The translations under genes and the position numbers were made by a program. This document shows, piece by piece, positions 16,519 to 25,966 of a stretch of 64,000 bases of DNA. This stretch comes from CALODP01 sp942492055 (GTDB taxonomy: Bacteria > Bacteroidota > Ignavibacteria > Ignavibacteriales > Melioribacteraceae), in NCBI GenBank assembly GCA_942492055.1, contig CALODP010000001.1, positions 186,001 to 250,000 of the forward strand. Reading direction: 5' to 3'. The first letter of the stretch is position 1; each line of letters opens with the position of its first letter. The notes beneath the pieces are model-generated. The model was not told the origin of the DNA and made no database searches. It was given only the letters and a program-made list of their open reading frames with translations.

Positions 16519-17679
16519 ATGAGAACTATATTTCATCTCGACCTGGATGCTTTCTTCGTTTCGGTAGAAAGATTACTCGATCCCTCTTTGGAAGGAAAGC
16601 CGGTTATTGTAGGAGCTGATCCGGAGAAAGGACGCGGAGTAGTAAGTACATGTTCCTACGAAGCGAGAAAATTCGGGGTTCATTCCGCTATGCCTATAAG
16701 ACAAGCCTATAAATTATGTCCCCAAGGTATTTTTATAGGGGGCCATATGGGAGAATATGCCAAATATTCGAAAAAAGTACGGGAAATTTTAGAACAATAT
16801 GCACCCTCTATTGAGCAAACCTCAATTGATGAATACTATATGGATTTTACCGGTTGTGAAAAAATATACGGAGCTTACGATCTCTTTGCCGAAAAGTTAC
16901 AAAAAGAGATCATAGACGAGCTAAATCTTCCATGCTCAATCGGAATAGCCTCAAATAAAACCGTAGCGAAGATAGCCTCCGATTTTCACAAACCCCATGG
17001 AATTACTTATGTGGTACCGGGCAAAGAAAAAGAGTTCCTCAGTGAAATGCGGATAGAAAAGATTCCGGGAATTGGGAAAGTGACTACACGAGCTCTCAAC
17101 GAAAGAGGTTTCCATAAGGTAAAGGATATTACCAGATTGAACGAAAACTATTTCTCAACCGCCTTCGGCAAAGCAGGAATCGCCCTCTGGAATAAATGCA
17201 ACGGACGCGGAGCGGAATATCTTAATCCTCCGCAGGAAAGAAAAAGCATCTCCAAAGAAAGGACCTTCTCAGATGATGTTCTTAATATAAACACCATAGA
17301 AGAAACTCTCTTCAAGCTAACAGGCAAAGTATGCCAAATGCTAAGAAACAAAGATTGGCAAGCCTCTACAATCAGTATAAAACTGCGTTACTCCGATTTC
17401 AATACAATAACGCGAGCCAAAACAGTGAAACCTACCGACGATGATAAGATTGTATACGAAACCGCGCTTGCTCTCTTTCAAAAAGCATATACAAGACGCG
17501 TAAGCATAAGATTAGTAGGAATCCATCTGACAAACTTCAGTGAATTTGGCGAGCAGGAGGATCTTTTTACGGAAGAGATGATAATAAAACGAAAACAAAT
17601 GCTCAGAGCAGTTACAAAACTCAGAGATAAGTTCGGGTATTCCATTCTCGACGTTGGAAAAAAAGAAAAGAAAGAATAG
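16519..17679 (+). CDS. dinB: DNA polymerase IV (Y-family, DinB)
   Basis: Error-prone translesion polymerase. Catalytic residues Asp 8 (HLDLDAFFVSVE), Asp 104 and Glu 105 (TSIDEYYMDFTG) are all present, with SYEARKFGVHSAMP, GIASNKTVAKIASDFHKP and the HhH IPGIGKVTTRAL. Near the C-terminus QEDLF (346-350) fits the sliding-clamp-binding consensus. 386 aa, slightly longer than E. coli DinB (351 aa). It is divergent from the split DnaE-like polymerase, so the locus resembles a mutagenesis cassette, although there is no ImuA, ImuB or LexA here. Confidence 0.95.
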   Translation: MRTIFHLDLDAFFVSVERLLDPSLEGKPVIVGADPEKGRGVVSTCSYEARKFGVHSAMPIRQAYKLCPQGIFIGGHMGEYAKYSKKVREILEQYAPSIEQTSIDEYYMDFTGCEKIYGAYDLFAEKLQKEIIDELNLPCSIGIASNKTVAKIASDFHKPHGITYVVPGKEKEFLSEMRIEKIPGIGKVTTRALNERGFHKVKDITRLNENYFSTAFGKAGIALWNKCNGRGAEYLNPPQERKSISKERTFSDDVLNINTIEETLFKLTGKVCQMLRNKDWQASTISIKLRYSDFNTITRAKTVKPTDDDKIVYETALALFQKAYTRRVSIRLVGIHLTNFSEFGEQEDLFTEEMIIKRKQMLRAVTKLRDKFGYSILDVGKKEKKE

Positions 17680-18122
17680 CCAAACTAAAGCAGATAAGCA
17701 TTATACGCTAAATAAGAAGTACCCAAAGAGAGAAAGGAGCCAATAACTAAGTTCAACGAACTTTAACAGTCTCCTTTATTACCATTTTTCGCCGCTAAAT
17801 AAGCAGTTTACTTCCCTTTCCTAGAAAATATGTAGAAACTCTTTGTATAAAACTTAGTACGTCTGCATAATAGCATAACTCGTCCACCAAACAGAAACAT
17901 CTACGCGCCTCTAAGGCAGAAACAGTTGCCATAAATAGAAAAGTAAAAAGAAATTTTCTGCTCAGAGAAGCTAAGCAGACTTAAAAATCGGGTTCTACTC
18001 TCCCTGATCGAAGCAACTTTCTCAGTTAACGAACAAAATAGCTCCGTTCTTCTACCTTAGAGAATTTCCTGTTTAGCTAAAAGCATAGAATTTGCACTAA
18101 TATTCCACCATTGATAATATCC
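17680..18122. other. Intergenic region after dinB
   Basis: About 440 bases without a convincing gene. A short perfect dyad AAGTTC-AAC-GAACTT lies at 17749-17763, about 70 bases past dinB, without a T tract. Nothing else recognised. Confidence 0.35.
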
Positions 18123-18163
18123 AAGACGGAAAGAGAATGCCCAAACGTTCCCCTTTCCGCCTT
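18123..18163 (-). terminator. Hairpin downstream of the unknown conserved gene
   Basis: Eleven-base stem AAGACGGAAAG / CTTTCCGCCTT with one mismatch and a 19-base loop, 17 bases past the end of the minus-strand gene. No strong T tract follows, so its terminator role is tentative. Confidence 0.4.
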
Positions 18164-18180
18164 GTAAGCCCAAAAGAAAA

Positions 18181-18630
18181 CTATCTTGGGTATCTTACTC
18201 TGAGATCATCATAAATGACCTTTGCGTCGGGAACACTCATTCTCGTTGCAAGTTTTACAGAGTTATAATAAGCCAAAGCAAATAAATATGCCTCGCTACC
18301 TGAAAGCATTATTGTATCATCCATATTGCTAATCAGTTGATTTAGAGGGTTATATAGTTGCTTCAAAGTTTTTACAGCATCCATATCCTTCCTGAAAGCA
18401 TTAATATCCATGTAAGGAAGAGCAAACTGCGGATCTGTATCGCAATATTTAAATACTTTTTCTACAAAAGGAATTGACTTATCACTCATCTTCGGAATTG
18501 ATCGCCTTTGCTCTGCATTCAAAGCAATCAATTTGGGAGATAGAATTGAGTGCATTGTTTCGAAAGAAGCATTTAGTTGTTGTTCTTCTTCCGGTGTAAG
18601 GGAAAAACTAATATGATTTTCGGTAGGCAC
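18181..18630 (-). CDS. Conserved protein of unknown function (PKMSDKS family)
   Basis: 149 residues, soluble, no signal peptide or membrane segment. It resembles an uncharacterised bacterial family I know from Bacteroidota and cyanobacteria with the core LTPEERRxxPKMGDKSxxFVEKA; here it reads LNAEQRRSIPKMSDKSIPF followed by VEKVFKY. Other family-like pieces are FALPYMDINAFRKDMDAV, ISNMDDTIMLSGSEAYLFAL and AYYNSVKLA. GTG at 18630 is the start because GGAGG lies five bases before it; the upstream TTG at 18669 would translate through that ribosome site. Function unknown. Confidence 0.7.
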   Translation of the reverse strand: MPTENHISFSLTPEEEQQLNASFETMHSILSPKLIALNAEQRRSIPKMSDKSIPFVEKVFKYCDTDPQFALPYMDINAFRKDMDAVKTLKQLYNPLNQLISNMDDTIMLSGSEAYLFALAYYNSVKLATRMSVPDAKVIYDDLRVRYPR

Positions 18631-18789
18631 TTTTTCCTCCGTTATTAAATTGTGAAATATCCTATTCAATAAGCAGGGAATTATTCGGATCGCTTAGTAA
18701 TCTAAGAATCAATGTAAAAGAGATGAAATAAATGTCAATAGCTAGAAGTAGCTATGTAGTTTGGGCAACAACCGAGTGGAGCTATTTGA

Positions 18790-18822
18790 GCCAAGCTAAT
18801 CCTGAATATAGATCAGCTTGGC
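18790..18822. terminator. Inverted repeat downstream of the racemase-like gene
   Basis: GCCAAGCT / AGCTTGGC eight-base stem, 17-base loop, 11 bases past the minus-strand gene end. The T-rich flank is on the plus strand (GAATTTTAATTTATTT), so it is not a classical minus-strand terminator. Confidence 0.4.
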
Positions 18823-18832
18823 GAATTTTAAT

Positions 18833-19927
18833 TTATTTACTGTTTTTGATCTCTATACTCATATATCGAGAATTCAATAGACGAGCTACAGCCATATAAT
18901 TCACCCAAAAGTTAATGACCGATCCTACCTTAAAACTCTTTCTGGTGTCTCCCAAATCATAAACTGTCATATCGGAAGTAGTTCCGAAAAAACGGACAGA
19001 CTTATCTTTCGGATAAAGATCATTAACATCAACATCGAGCACCCCGAAATCCATTATAGCTCTATACGATTCTCTTAAATCAGTTTCATCAAGAGAATCA
19101 TTGGCAATATGACCTATGCTTGCTTCGCTAATGTTTCCGTCGGGAATGTTGCTTTTTTTTTCGAGCTCAAGTATTTCTCCGGCAAACTCAATAGCATTAG
19201 TTGAAAGATTCCTATACTTCTTATTTTCGATCGGAGTAACACCGAGAAAGGCTGCCTCACCTATTCTGAAATGATTAAGACCTTTAGGCAGCTTAGTTTT
19301 CCCCAACATAGGAAGAGTAATTGAGCTTCCGGCAGATATAACTTCGAGATTCTTGCCAAACTTTGCTTCAATCAGCTGCTCATATAAGCTAAGTTGAATA
19401 AGTTTATCATAAGTGGGTTCAATTCCGTACATACACCCGAGATTTGTTCCCAACCCGATCACCTCAATATTAGCTAGCTGAAAAACTTTGTCGTAGAAAT
19501 AGAGTACTTTGTCCCGTTGAATACCCTCTCTTAACTCCCCCATCTCAACCATTACTATTATTTGGTGTACTTTTCCTTGTTTGCCAGCCTCTCTGTTTAT
19601 CTCTTCGATTGTTCTCAAGGAAGAATTCAAGGAAATATCAGCATATCGCACCAATTGTTCAACGGCAAGAGGAGAAGGAGGTTTAATGTACATAGTTTTT
19701 ATATTCGGATTTACCTCTCTAATTGCCTTTAAGTTAGAAAGTCTTGCGTCGCCGACAGAATGAAGTCCTTTCATAGCATCATCGAAAAGGAGATGCTCCA
19801 AAATTCTTTTGTTGCCATTTAACATTTTTGCGACAAGAGTAAAATGAACATCCTTTTCTTTCAATAGAGATTGAAGCTTCTTTATATTACTCAATATTCG
19901 TTTTGGATATATTCTTAGAGTTGCCAT
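18833..19927 (-). CDS. PLP-dependent alanine/ornithine-racemase-family enzyme
   Basis: Fold-III (alanine-racemase barrel) PLP enzyme of the alanine/ornithine racemase family. The PLP lysine is seen in TLVAKMLNGN (Lys 34), followed by a TIM-barrel pattern: SVGDARLSNLKAIRE, MYIKPPSPLAVEQLV, IIVMVEMGELREGI, EVIGLGTNLGCMYG, SAGSSITLPML and NHFRIGEAAFLG. 364 aa, close to the family. The C-terminal part carries an unusual STNAIEFAGEILELEKK domain. Start nine bases after the GNAT stop, without its own ribosome site, suggesting translational coupling. Substrate (ornithine, lysine or another amino acid) not decidable. Confidence 0.85.
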   Translation of the reverse strand: MATLRIYPKRILSNIKKLQSLLKEKDVHFTLVAKMLNGNKRILEHLLFDDAMKGLHSVGDARLSNLKAIREVNPNIKTMYIKPPSPLAVEQLVRYADISLNSSLRTIEEINREAGKQGKVHQIIVMVEMGELREGIQRDKVLYFYDKVFQLANIEVIGLGTNLGCMYGIEPTYDKLIQLSLYEQLIEAKFGKNLEVISAGSSITLPMLGKTKLPKGLNHFRIGEAAFLGVTPIENKKYRNLSTNAIEFAGEILELEKKSNIPDGNISEASIGHIANDSLDETDLRESYRAIMDFGVLDVDVNDLYPKDKSVRFFGTTSDMTVYDLGDTRKSFKVGSVINFWVNYMAVARLLNSRYMSIEIKNSK

Positions 19928-19936
19928 ATTTTTATA

Positions 19937-20380
19937 CTATTTGTTAAATCTCATTTCTGCGTATTTGGAACTAAACCCGAGCCTTTCATAAAGTCTTTTT
20001 GCAGGATTGTCATATTCCACATGAAGCGCTACATTTCCTTCCGCATGTGCAATTGCTCTTGAAACAATCTCTTTCCCAAATCCTTTGTTTCTGTAAGAAG
20101 CGTCGACAGCAACATAAACAAGGATATTTTCCGGAATATACTCATCCATTCCGGTCTTATTCATAACCAAGGCTCCTACAATATTCTTTTCATAAGTTGC
20201 GGTAGCCAAAAAACCTCCCTTGCCGCTATCCTCGGAAAAAGAATAATCTATCGCCTTATTAATCTGAGCTTTCGGATCACCAAAGTTTCCCAAATGATTG
20301 TATAGAAAATCTACAAATTCCTCTCGTGATATGACTTCATTTAATTGTTTTTCATCTGTGTGAAATTTTATATCTAACAT
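19937..20380 (-). CDS. GNAT-family N-acetyltransferase
   Basis: 147 residues. Acetyl-CoA motif VYVAVDASYRNKGFGKEIV (R-N-K-G-F-G) near 88-106, followed by VEYDNPAKRLYERLGF, the usual NxxAxxLYxxxGF end of the fold. AAGGAA before the ATG. It is the first gene of a two-gene operon with the racemase-family enzyme, so it may act on the same amino acid or its product (inference). Confidence 0.85.
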   Translation of the reverse strand: MLDIKFHTDEKQLNEVISREEFVDFLYNHLGNFGDPKAQINKAIDYSFSEDSGKGGFLATATYEKNIVGALVMNKTGMDEYIPENILVYVAVDASYRNKGFGKEIVSRAIAHAEGNVALHVEYDNPAKRLYERLGFSSKYAEMRFNK

Positions 20381-20604
20381 CGTATTCCTTTATATTATTG
20401 CGGGGATGAAAATTATATGAAACTAGACAGACTTATTGGGATATCTCAGAAATGAGACATATGAAGCATGTGTTGAAGTATTATTTTTCTTGTGACTAGT
20501 AAGTAAAAAAAGATGATAATACGCTGTTTGTTGGTGATTTTTTAATAAGATAGGGAAAATAATTGCCAATGTAAAATTATAAAGAGATTAAGCATTAGAA
20601 TAGC

Positions 20605-20634
20605 AAAAAGGCTCCCGTAAATAGGAGCCTTTTT
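20605..20634 (-). terminator. Intrinsic terminator
   Basis: Perfect stem AAAAAGGCTCC / GGAGCCTTTTT with an eight-base loop, T tract on both strands. It ends the DUF3857/transglutaminase gene on the minus strand, only 5 bases past its stop. Confidence 0.92.
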
Positions 20635-20638
20635 AATT

Positions 20639-22636
20639 CTATTTCTTAGTAAGTATAATCTTATCACCGCTATGTTTCTGAATATTTTCAAAAACCTTCT
20701 TGAAATACTTATATCTTTCGGGAGTAATGTAGAATTTCTTTAGTTTATAAACCTCTTGCATAACAATTTGTGAGTTTTCGACTACAGAATACTTCTTTGA
20801 GTATTGAATTTCACCTTCCGATTCGGAAACTATTTCCGGAAGATTTCTAACCTGATATCTTGAAGTATCAATATTGACTCTGATATTCTTATAAAAGGAT
20901 TTTTGATAATCCAAATCAAGCGGATATTTCCTTTCTTCTTTTGATAGCCAACTCAAATTTGTAAATAATTTATACGGATCTATATTCAAGAAAAACAAAT
21001 CTCCTTGCTTCTGAACCGCATTTGGCACAGTAACATCAAAATGAAATTTAAATGGCTGATCAACTGAATCTATTTCACTATAATAGAACGTATCAATTGT
21101 AGCATTTACGAAGTCATCAGCTATAAAATCTTGGCAATACTCCTTAATATCCTTTTCGGTTTGATCCTCAAAATAATAGCGCTTACTTATGTTTCGCTCT
21201 CCCTTATAACTTAGTTCCAAACTGAACTTAGCACTAAGATCATCGAGTATGCTTACATTAACATTAACAAAAGAAACATTATCATTATACTTAGAGCAAG
21301 GCGTCACTTCCATATTTCCTGTTCCGTCTTCATTTAAGGTCAAAACTCTAATTGCTTCGCATTGCCAAGGAATTTCCCCTAGAGAACAATGCTTCACCGT
21401 AGGATCAATCCAAATTGGCTTACCATCTTCGGGAACAACCTTAACAATCATATGATTAAAAGACCAGCATGGAAAGTCTTTATGTATTTGACCATAATTA
21501 GCTGTACGACATAGTACCGGATGGGCATTCACTCCAACTTCCTTTAACAAAACATACATTAGAGTTGATAAATCTTTACAATCCCCGTAAAGATGGTCAA
21601 TAACGGATTGTGGGGTTGAAGGTTTTATTCCACCATTATTTAGATCAATAGCAACATATCTGAAGTTCTTTTGAATATACTTATAAACCGCCTTGATCTT
21701 TTCAAGCTCAGTATTACAATTCTTGGTTATTTCTTTCGCTTTTTCTTTGAGCTTGTCTGTAACAACAAGCTGAGACTTATAAATCTTATTCCAATACCAG
21801 TCGGTAATATCATTCCACTCTTTCCAATCCGACGGAGCAAAACGAGTATAATGCAGATAATCATTGTGGGGAGGCATTGAAGGATCAGGTTCGAAAGCAG
21901 GAATATCCTTCAGAAGCCATTCAAAGGTTACCTTTTTGGTTAGTTTAGATCCGGACGGATTCATATGATTAATTACTTCCGGTTCTTTTAATTCTCTGTT
22001 TGGAGAAAAATATTTCCAATCCCAACCAGCACCTCCCCTAGCTTCTGGCAATACGAGTAAAGTAGGCACAGTCAAACGATACTGATTTCTGAGAATAGGT
22101 ATATAATCCTGCATTAACCAAGAATCTCTTCGAAAAGGAAATCGATTGTACTTCTGATAAGAATAGGAAATAATGCATCCTTTTTCGATCGAAGGAAAAG
22201 TAAATTTCACTTTTTCGTCGTCCGAATAAAAACTACTTCCTTCGGTTTCCCCTTTACTATGGTAAAACTCCTCAGTAGGTATTTCAACAACAGTTCCATC
22301 CGGTTTTAGCGTTTGAGCTTTTATGTCCCGGAGCTTTTGCGAATCACTTACATATATCTCGTGAAAGGCATATTTTTCGATATTCTTAAACAGCTTGACA
22401 GCCTTATAAACAGTTTCCACCGTTGATAATGAATAATCACTCTCAATAATTAATTCCACATCGTGAACTTCGTATAATACAACTGCATCTGCTTCGGGAT
22501 AATCTTCCTCAAAAGGAATTCTCTCTATTCCTAAATTATCTATTAGCTTTTCATGACTAAAAAATCTGCCTCCGGAACATGATATCAGACAAAACGACAA
22601 TATAATTAAGGTAATACTTAAAAACTTTTTAGACAT
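20639..22636 (-). CDS. DUF3857 / transglutaminase-like lipoprotein
   Basis: Exported lipoprotein: signal peptide with lipobox LISC and Cys 20 as lipid site. An N-terminal DUF3857 beta domain (about 45-240; AVVLYEVHDVELI, TLKPDGTVVEIP, YSYQKYNRFPF) is followed by a transglutaminase-like domain with a complete triad: Cys 353 in YGDCKDLS, His 395 in SFNHMIVKV and Asp 411 in WIDPT. The C-terminal beta region (about 425-640) matches DUF3858-type extensions. 665 aa, normal for the group in Bacteroidota. A strong ribosome site (AGGGAG) supports the ATG. The family is associated with surface polysaccharide or protein handling, but the substrate is unknown. Confidence 0.87.
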   Translation of the reverse strand: MSKKFLSITLIILSFCLISCSGGRFFSHEKLIDNLGIERIPFEEDYPEADAVVLYEVHDVELIIESDYSLSTVETVYKAVKLFKNIEKYAFHEIYVSDSQKLRDIKAQTLKPDGTVVEIPTEEFYHSKGETEGSSFYSDDEKVKFTFPSIEKGCIISYSYQKYNRFPFRRDSWLMQDYIPILRNQYRLTVPTLLVLPEARGGAGWDWKYFSPNRELKEPEVINHMNPSGSKLTKKVTFEWLLKDIPAFEPDPSMPPHNDYLHYTRFAPSDWKEWNDITDWYWNKIYKSQLVVTDKLKEKAKEITKNCNTELEKIKAVYKYIQKNFRYVAIDLNNGGIKPSTPQSVIDHLYGDCKDLSTLMYVLLKEVGVNAHPVLCRTANYGQIHKDFPCWSFNHMIVKVVPEDGKPIWIDPTVKHCSLGEIPWQCEAIRVLTLNEDGTGNMEVTPCSKYNDNVSFVNVNVSILDDLSAKFSLELSYKGERNISKRYYFEDQTEKDIKEYCQDFIADDFVNATIDTFYYSEIDSVDQPFKFHFDVTVPNAVQKQGDLFFLNIDPYKLFTNLSWLSKEERKYPLDLDYQKSFYKNIRVNIDTSRYQVRNLPEIVSESEGEIQYSKKYSVVENSQIVMQEVYKLKKFYITPERYKYFKKVFENIQKHSGDKIILTKK

Positions 22637-22847
22637 TTTTCTCCCTAGATTTACTATTATTTAATACAGACAAATAAGAATCTTAATATAACAACTATCG
22701 CTAATATTTATCAACAATATATTCAAGAATCATTATTAAGAAGACGTTTGAGACTTATATTGACAAACAAACTATCAGCAAAGAATCATATTCAACTTAT
22801 TTACTATACATAGATAATAACCAGAAGCCCACAACATAACTTATAAT

Positions 22848-22875
22848 AAAAAAGGCCACCCGAAGGTAGCCCCAA
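22848..22875 (-). terminator. Intrinsic terminator of the T9SS gene
   Basis: GGCCACC-CGAA-GGTAGCC (one mismatch, tetraloop), with a run of six A residues on the plus strand giving the T tract in the minus-strand transcript. Confidence 0.75.
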
Positions 22876-22895
22876 ATACTCTTCCAATATTAATA

Positions 22896-25592
22896 CTATT
22901 TCAATAACATAAGTTTTTTTGTCTCGCTATATTTACCGGCTTGAATGGAGTAGAAATAAACACCGGAGCTTAATCCGTTAGCATTAAAGTTAACATTATA
23001 TTTCCCGGCTGGCTTCACTTCGTCAACCAATCTTGCGACTTCTCTACCCAGAACATCATAAACTTTCATAACAACCTTTGCGTTGCTTGGCAAAGCATAT
23101 GAGATGGTAGTAGTCGGGTTAAACGGATTAGGATAATTTTGTGACAAACTGTACTGAGATGGTAAATTATCTTTATCCTCAACATCTAGTCCTTCTCTAA
23201 GAATATTAATACGCACGGCATCTGCTCTTAGAACAGGTCCGGCAGTAGTCTTGCCAGTGTTAATTACCTTTATTGAGACAGGCTCACCATTTTTAAATTC
23301 ATATTTACCTAAAGAAACCCATGAATCGCTATTCTCATTTTGATTCATATAAACTGAATCGATCGGCTCACCATTAGTGCTTATTTCATAAAGAGCATTA
23401 TCGCTCGCATTAACTGTTTTGGGTACTATATAGAGCGCTTCATAAAGCCCGGAAAACTTGGGTCTAAACTTAAATTCAGCATAAGCTCCCTTGTTCCCAC
23501 TAACAGTTATGAATCTGCTTGAACCTCCGTATGATCTTGCAACGGAATAACTCCATTTGCCTTTTTCAAAATATCTATCAGAATCAAGATCATCCACCAG
23601 TTGAAAGAATTTCTGAACATCAGCATTATATTCAATAGTCATTTCAGGGTTTAGATAATCATTACTTATCACTGTAATTTGTCCGGAATATTTTCCTACC
23701 TCTTGAGCAGCAAATCCAACATTTATAGTAATTGACCCGAATGGTTTTATTTTTAATGGGAATTTGGAGTTAATAATTATATTTTCCGGTTTATTAATAC
23801 TACTAATTGTTATTTCTTCATATCCGGCATTTGATAAGACAAATTCTCTATTAGCTGTATCTGTTACACTTACCTCGTAGAAGTCAATAAGATTTGAAGC
23901 CACTCCTAATTGCTTATGCCTAACTAATGGACTAATCTTCATTACGTCAACCGAAACAACTCTACCGGTTTCATTCGGACCACCCGATAACAACTCCAAT
24001 GAATAATTATTACCTTCCTCAAGATCCGTCATTAGTATATGATTCCATTCGCGAGAGTATAGTGGTTCGGTTCTTTTAATAGTGTCAATCGGACTGTTAT
24101 CTTTGAGTAGAACGAACTCCATATTATAAACAGGATTATCAACATATTGCTTCTGCACATAAAGATTATATTTGCCTGTTTGAGGTACAACAAACTCCCA
24201 TCTGGCCTTAGTTATCTTATTCTCTTCAACAACAGCAGTTCTGAAATCGGTTCCCCATTGCTTTCGGCTAATAGCCTTTACCCAATTACCAGTCGGTTCG
24301 GAATACCCCGGATCCGAATTATCAATAAATATATCATCCGGTAAATAACTGATAAATTTTGTTGTCAGGTTTCCTACCGTGTCGGTAACAGCACAACCTA
24401 CCCTGGCAAGTATTTCTTTATCATAAGCTTTTTTCGTGATCCATCTGTTGTCTCCAACAAATTCGCAATCAGCAATAACATATCTTTCGTAGATATCTTT
24501 TACCGCAACAAACGGGACTCTTTGCCAGATCTTCTCATTTGTTGTAATCTCGAATTTTACACTATCGCCAACAACCGATTCGGCAAAAGTCATCTCAGGT
24601 TCAATCTCATCTTTAGTCTTTAGCCAACGTTGCATTCCTTCAACAGCAGTGCAATATCTGAACTTAACATTAGGATATTCCTTCGATACCTGGTGAATTA
24701 AGGAATCCAATCTTGCGATATTATCACAAAAATCTGCTTCCGGTATATGCCCCCAGAAACAAGGCACCTGATCTTTCCCTTCATTAGCAGCCTTAAAAAT
24801 ATCTCTGAGTATAGAGAGATTAACCGAAGCGAAATGTTTTGATCTGGTATTCCACCCTTTATTTCCTCCCGGTAGTTGGTAGTTTTCATCTTTAGGACGA
24901 TACGGAACCCATTCCGATGGAGCTTGAGACCAATCAAAAATATTTTCCAAGGGTTCTATATCTGTAGTCCTTTTACAAGGATAATCATTATCTAAAGAGA
25001 ATGGTAAAAGCTCGTTCAAGCAAGCCTGCCAATCATTATCTTTAAAGTGCCAGCCGCCTCTAAAGGAAACCGCATAACAATCTTCTTCCAAAAGGTATTG
25101 AGCTACAGTAACATCCCAATCTTCACGGCACTCATTAAATGTATGAGATTGGTTCCAATAAAATTTACCATCACCATCATAATCACTCCAGAAGAAGGTG
25201 TGATAATGAAATGAAAGCTCATCTCCGTACTTCTTTATGCTTTCTCCGTGATATTTTTTTATAAGATATAGTGCCATTGTATTAGCAAGCGGAACATTTG
25301 TGTTTTTGGCAAATCTGAAATAATTTCCACCATGCATCCACCATGTAAACTTCATAGGTGTTCCATAGGAATCTACAAATTGATCTCGAAAGGAGTCATT
25401 AAAGTATTTATAACCATTCCTAGTCGGATCAGTATAAATCTCAAAGTTAAAATCACAATTATACATAGTCTTGCTCGCGCCATCCCAAATACCGGTATCG
25501 CTACCGACAACAACATAGACTTCCCCTTGAGCAAACAAATAATTAACACATAACAAACATAATAATGCGAGAGTAAATAACGGTTTTTGCAT
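22896..25592 (-). CDS. T9SS-secreted multidomain protein with golvesin-like and choice-of-anchor-D domains
   Basis: 898-residue secreted protein. Signal peptide about 1-21 (ALLCLLCVNYLFAQ). Residues about 25-340 form an unassigned enzyme-like domain with FHYHTFFWSDYDGDG and VSFRGGWHFKDNDW; the spacing of His and Asp resembles polysaccharide deacetylase-like barrels, but I cannot confirm this. Then beta-rich regions, a second golvesin-like repeat (about 435-560), a choice-of-anchor-D/HYDIN-like domain (about 585-680, SNAGYEEITISSI), a golvesin-C-like domain (about 690-800), and the T9SS sorting tail (about 820-898) with SQNYPNPFNPTTTISY and YDVLGREVARL. Alone between terminators. Role: surface or secreted, possibly acting on polysaccharide (inference). 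Confidence 0.82.
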   Translation of the reverse strand: MQKPLFTLALLCLLCVNYLFAQGEVYVVVGSDTGIWDGASKTMYNCDFNFEIYTDPTRNGYKYFNDSFRDQFVDSYGTPMKFTWWMHGGNYFRFAKNTNVPLANTMALYLIKKYHGESIKKYGDELSFHYHTFFWSDYDGDGKFYWNQSHTFNECREDWDVTVAQYLLEEDCYAVSFRGGWHFKDNDWQACLNELLPFSLDNDYPCKRTTDIEPLENIFDWSQAPSEWVPYRPKDENYQLPGGNKGWNTRSKHFASVNLSILRDIFKAANEGKDQVPCFWGHIPEADFCDNIARLDSLIHQVSKEYPNVKFRYCTAVEGMQRWLKTKDEIEPEMTFAESVVGDSVKFEITTNEKIWQRVPFVAVKDIYERYVIADCEFVGDNRWITKKAYDKEILARVGCAVTDTVGNLTTKFISYLPDDIFIDNSDPGYSEPTGNWVKAISRKQWGTDFRTAVVEENKITKARWEFVVPQTGKYNLYVQKQYVDNPVYNMEFVLLKDNSPIDTIKRTEPLYSREWNHILMTDLEEGNNYSLELLSGGPNETGRVVSVDVMKISPLVRHKQLGVASNLIDFYEVSVTDTANREFVLSNAGYEEITISSINKPENIIINSKFPLKIKPFGSITINVGFAAQEVGKYSGQITVISNDYLNPEMTIEYNADVQKFFQLVDDLDSDRYFEKGKWSYSVARSYGGSSRFITVSGNKGAYAEFKFRPKFSGLYEALYIVPKTVNASDNALYEISTNGEPIDSVYMNQNENSDSWVSLGKYEFKNGEPVSIKVINTGKTTAGPVLRADAVRINILREGLDVEDKDNLPSQYSLSQNYPNPFNPTTTISYALPSNAKVVMKVYDVLGREVARLVDEVKPAGKYNVNFNANGLSSGVYFYSIQAGKYSETKKLMLLK

Positions 25593-25782
25593 TAGTCTGA
25601 TTCCTTAATTTGAGCATAATATTAACAATTGAATTTACAGATAGATTCACTCTTTACCAAACATACGATTTGAGATATGATTTATATTGTTTCCCGATCG
25701 AAAAAGAAGTATGCTCTTGATCATAAAAACGATAAATATACTTTGCATAATAGTTCATTTTTACTAAATTGTTCATGAGAAA

Positions 25783-25867
25783 TCGTTAGGGGTGCTGACC
25801 CAACCGGCTCGGCTGAGATTACACCCTAATCACCTGATTTGTATAATTACAACGTAGGGAAGCGGTT
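25783..25867 (+). ncRNA. TPP riboswitch (THI element)
   Basis: Canonical thiamine-pyrophosphate aptamer: AGGGGTGC at 25788-25795, GGCTGAGA in the P2/P3 arm, ACACCCT, CACCTGATTTG, and the conserved 3' part AACGTAGGGAAGCGG. P1 can form between TCGTT and AGCGG. It is followed by a long terminator hairpin before the first gene, so it should turn the thiamine operon off when TPP is high by transcription termination. Confidence 0.97.
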
Positions 25868-25907
25868 TTGCATAATATCTTTATATATATTGATATTATC
25901 TATTTAT

Positions 25908-25950
25908 AGCCGTTGTTACGTACCCCCCCTACGTAAGACGGCTTTTTTAT
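25908..25950 (+). terminator. Riboswitch expression-platform terminator
   Basis: Two-step stem AGCCGT / ACGGCT and TTACGTA / TACGTAA around a loop of seven C, followed by TTTTTTATTAT. Lies between the TPP aptamer and the first ATG (25967). Confidence 0.92.
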
Positions 25951-25966
25951 TATAAATGGAGTATCA

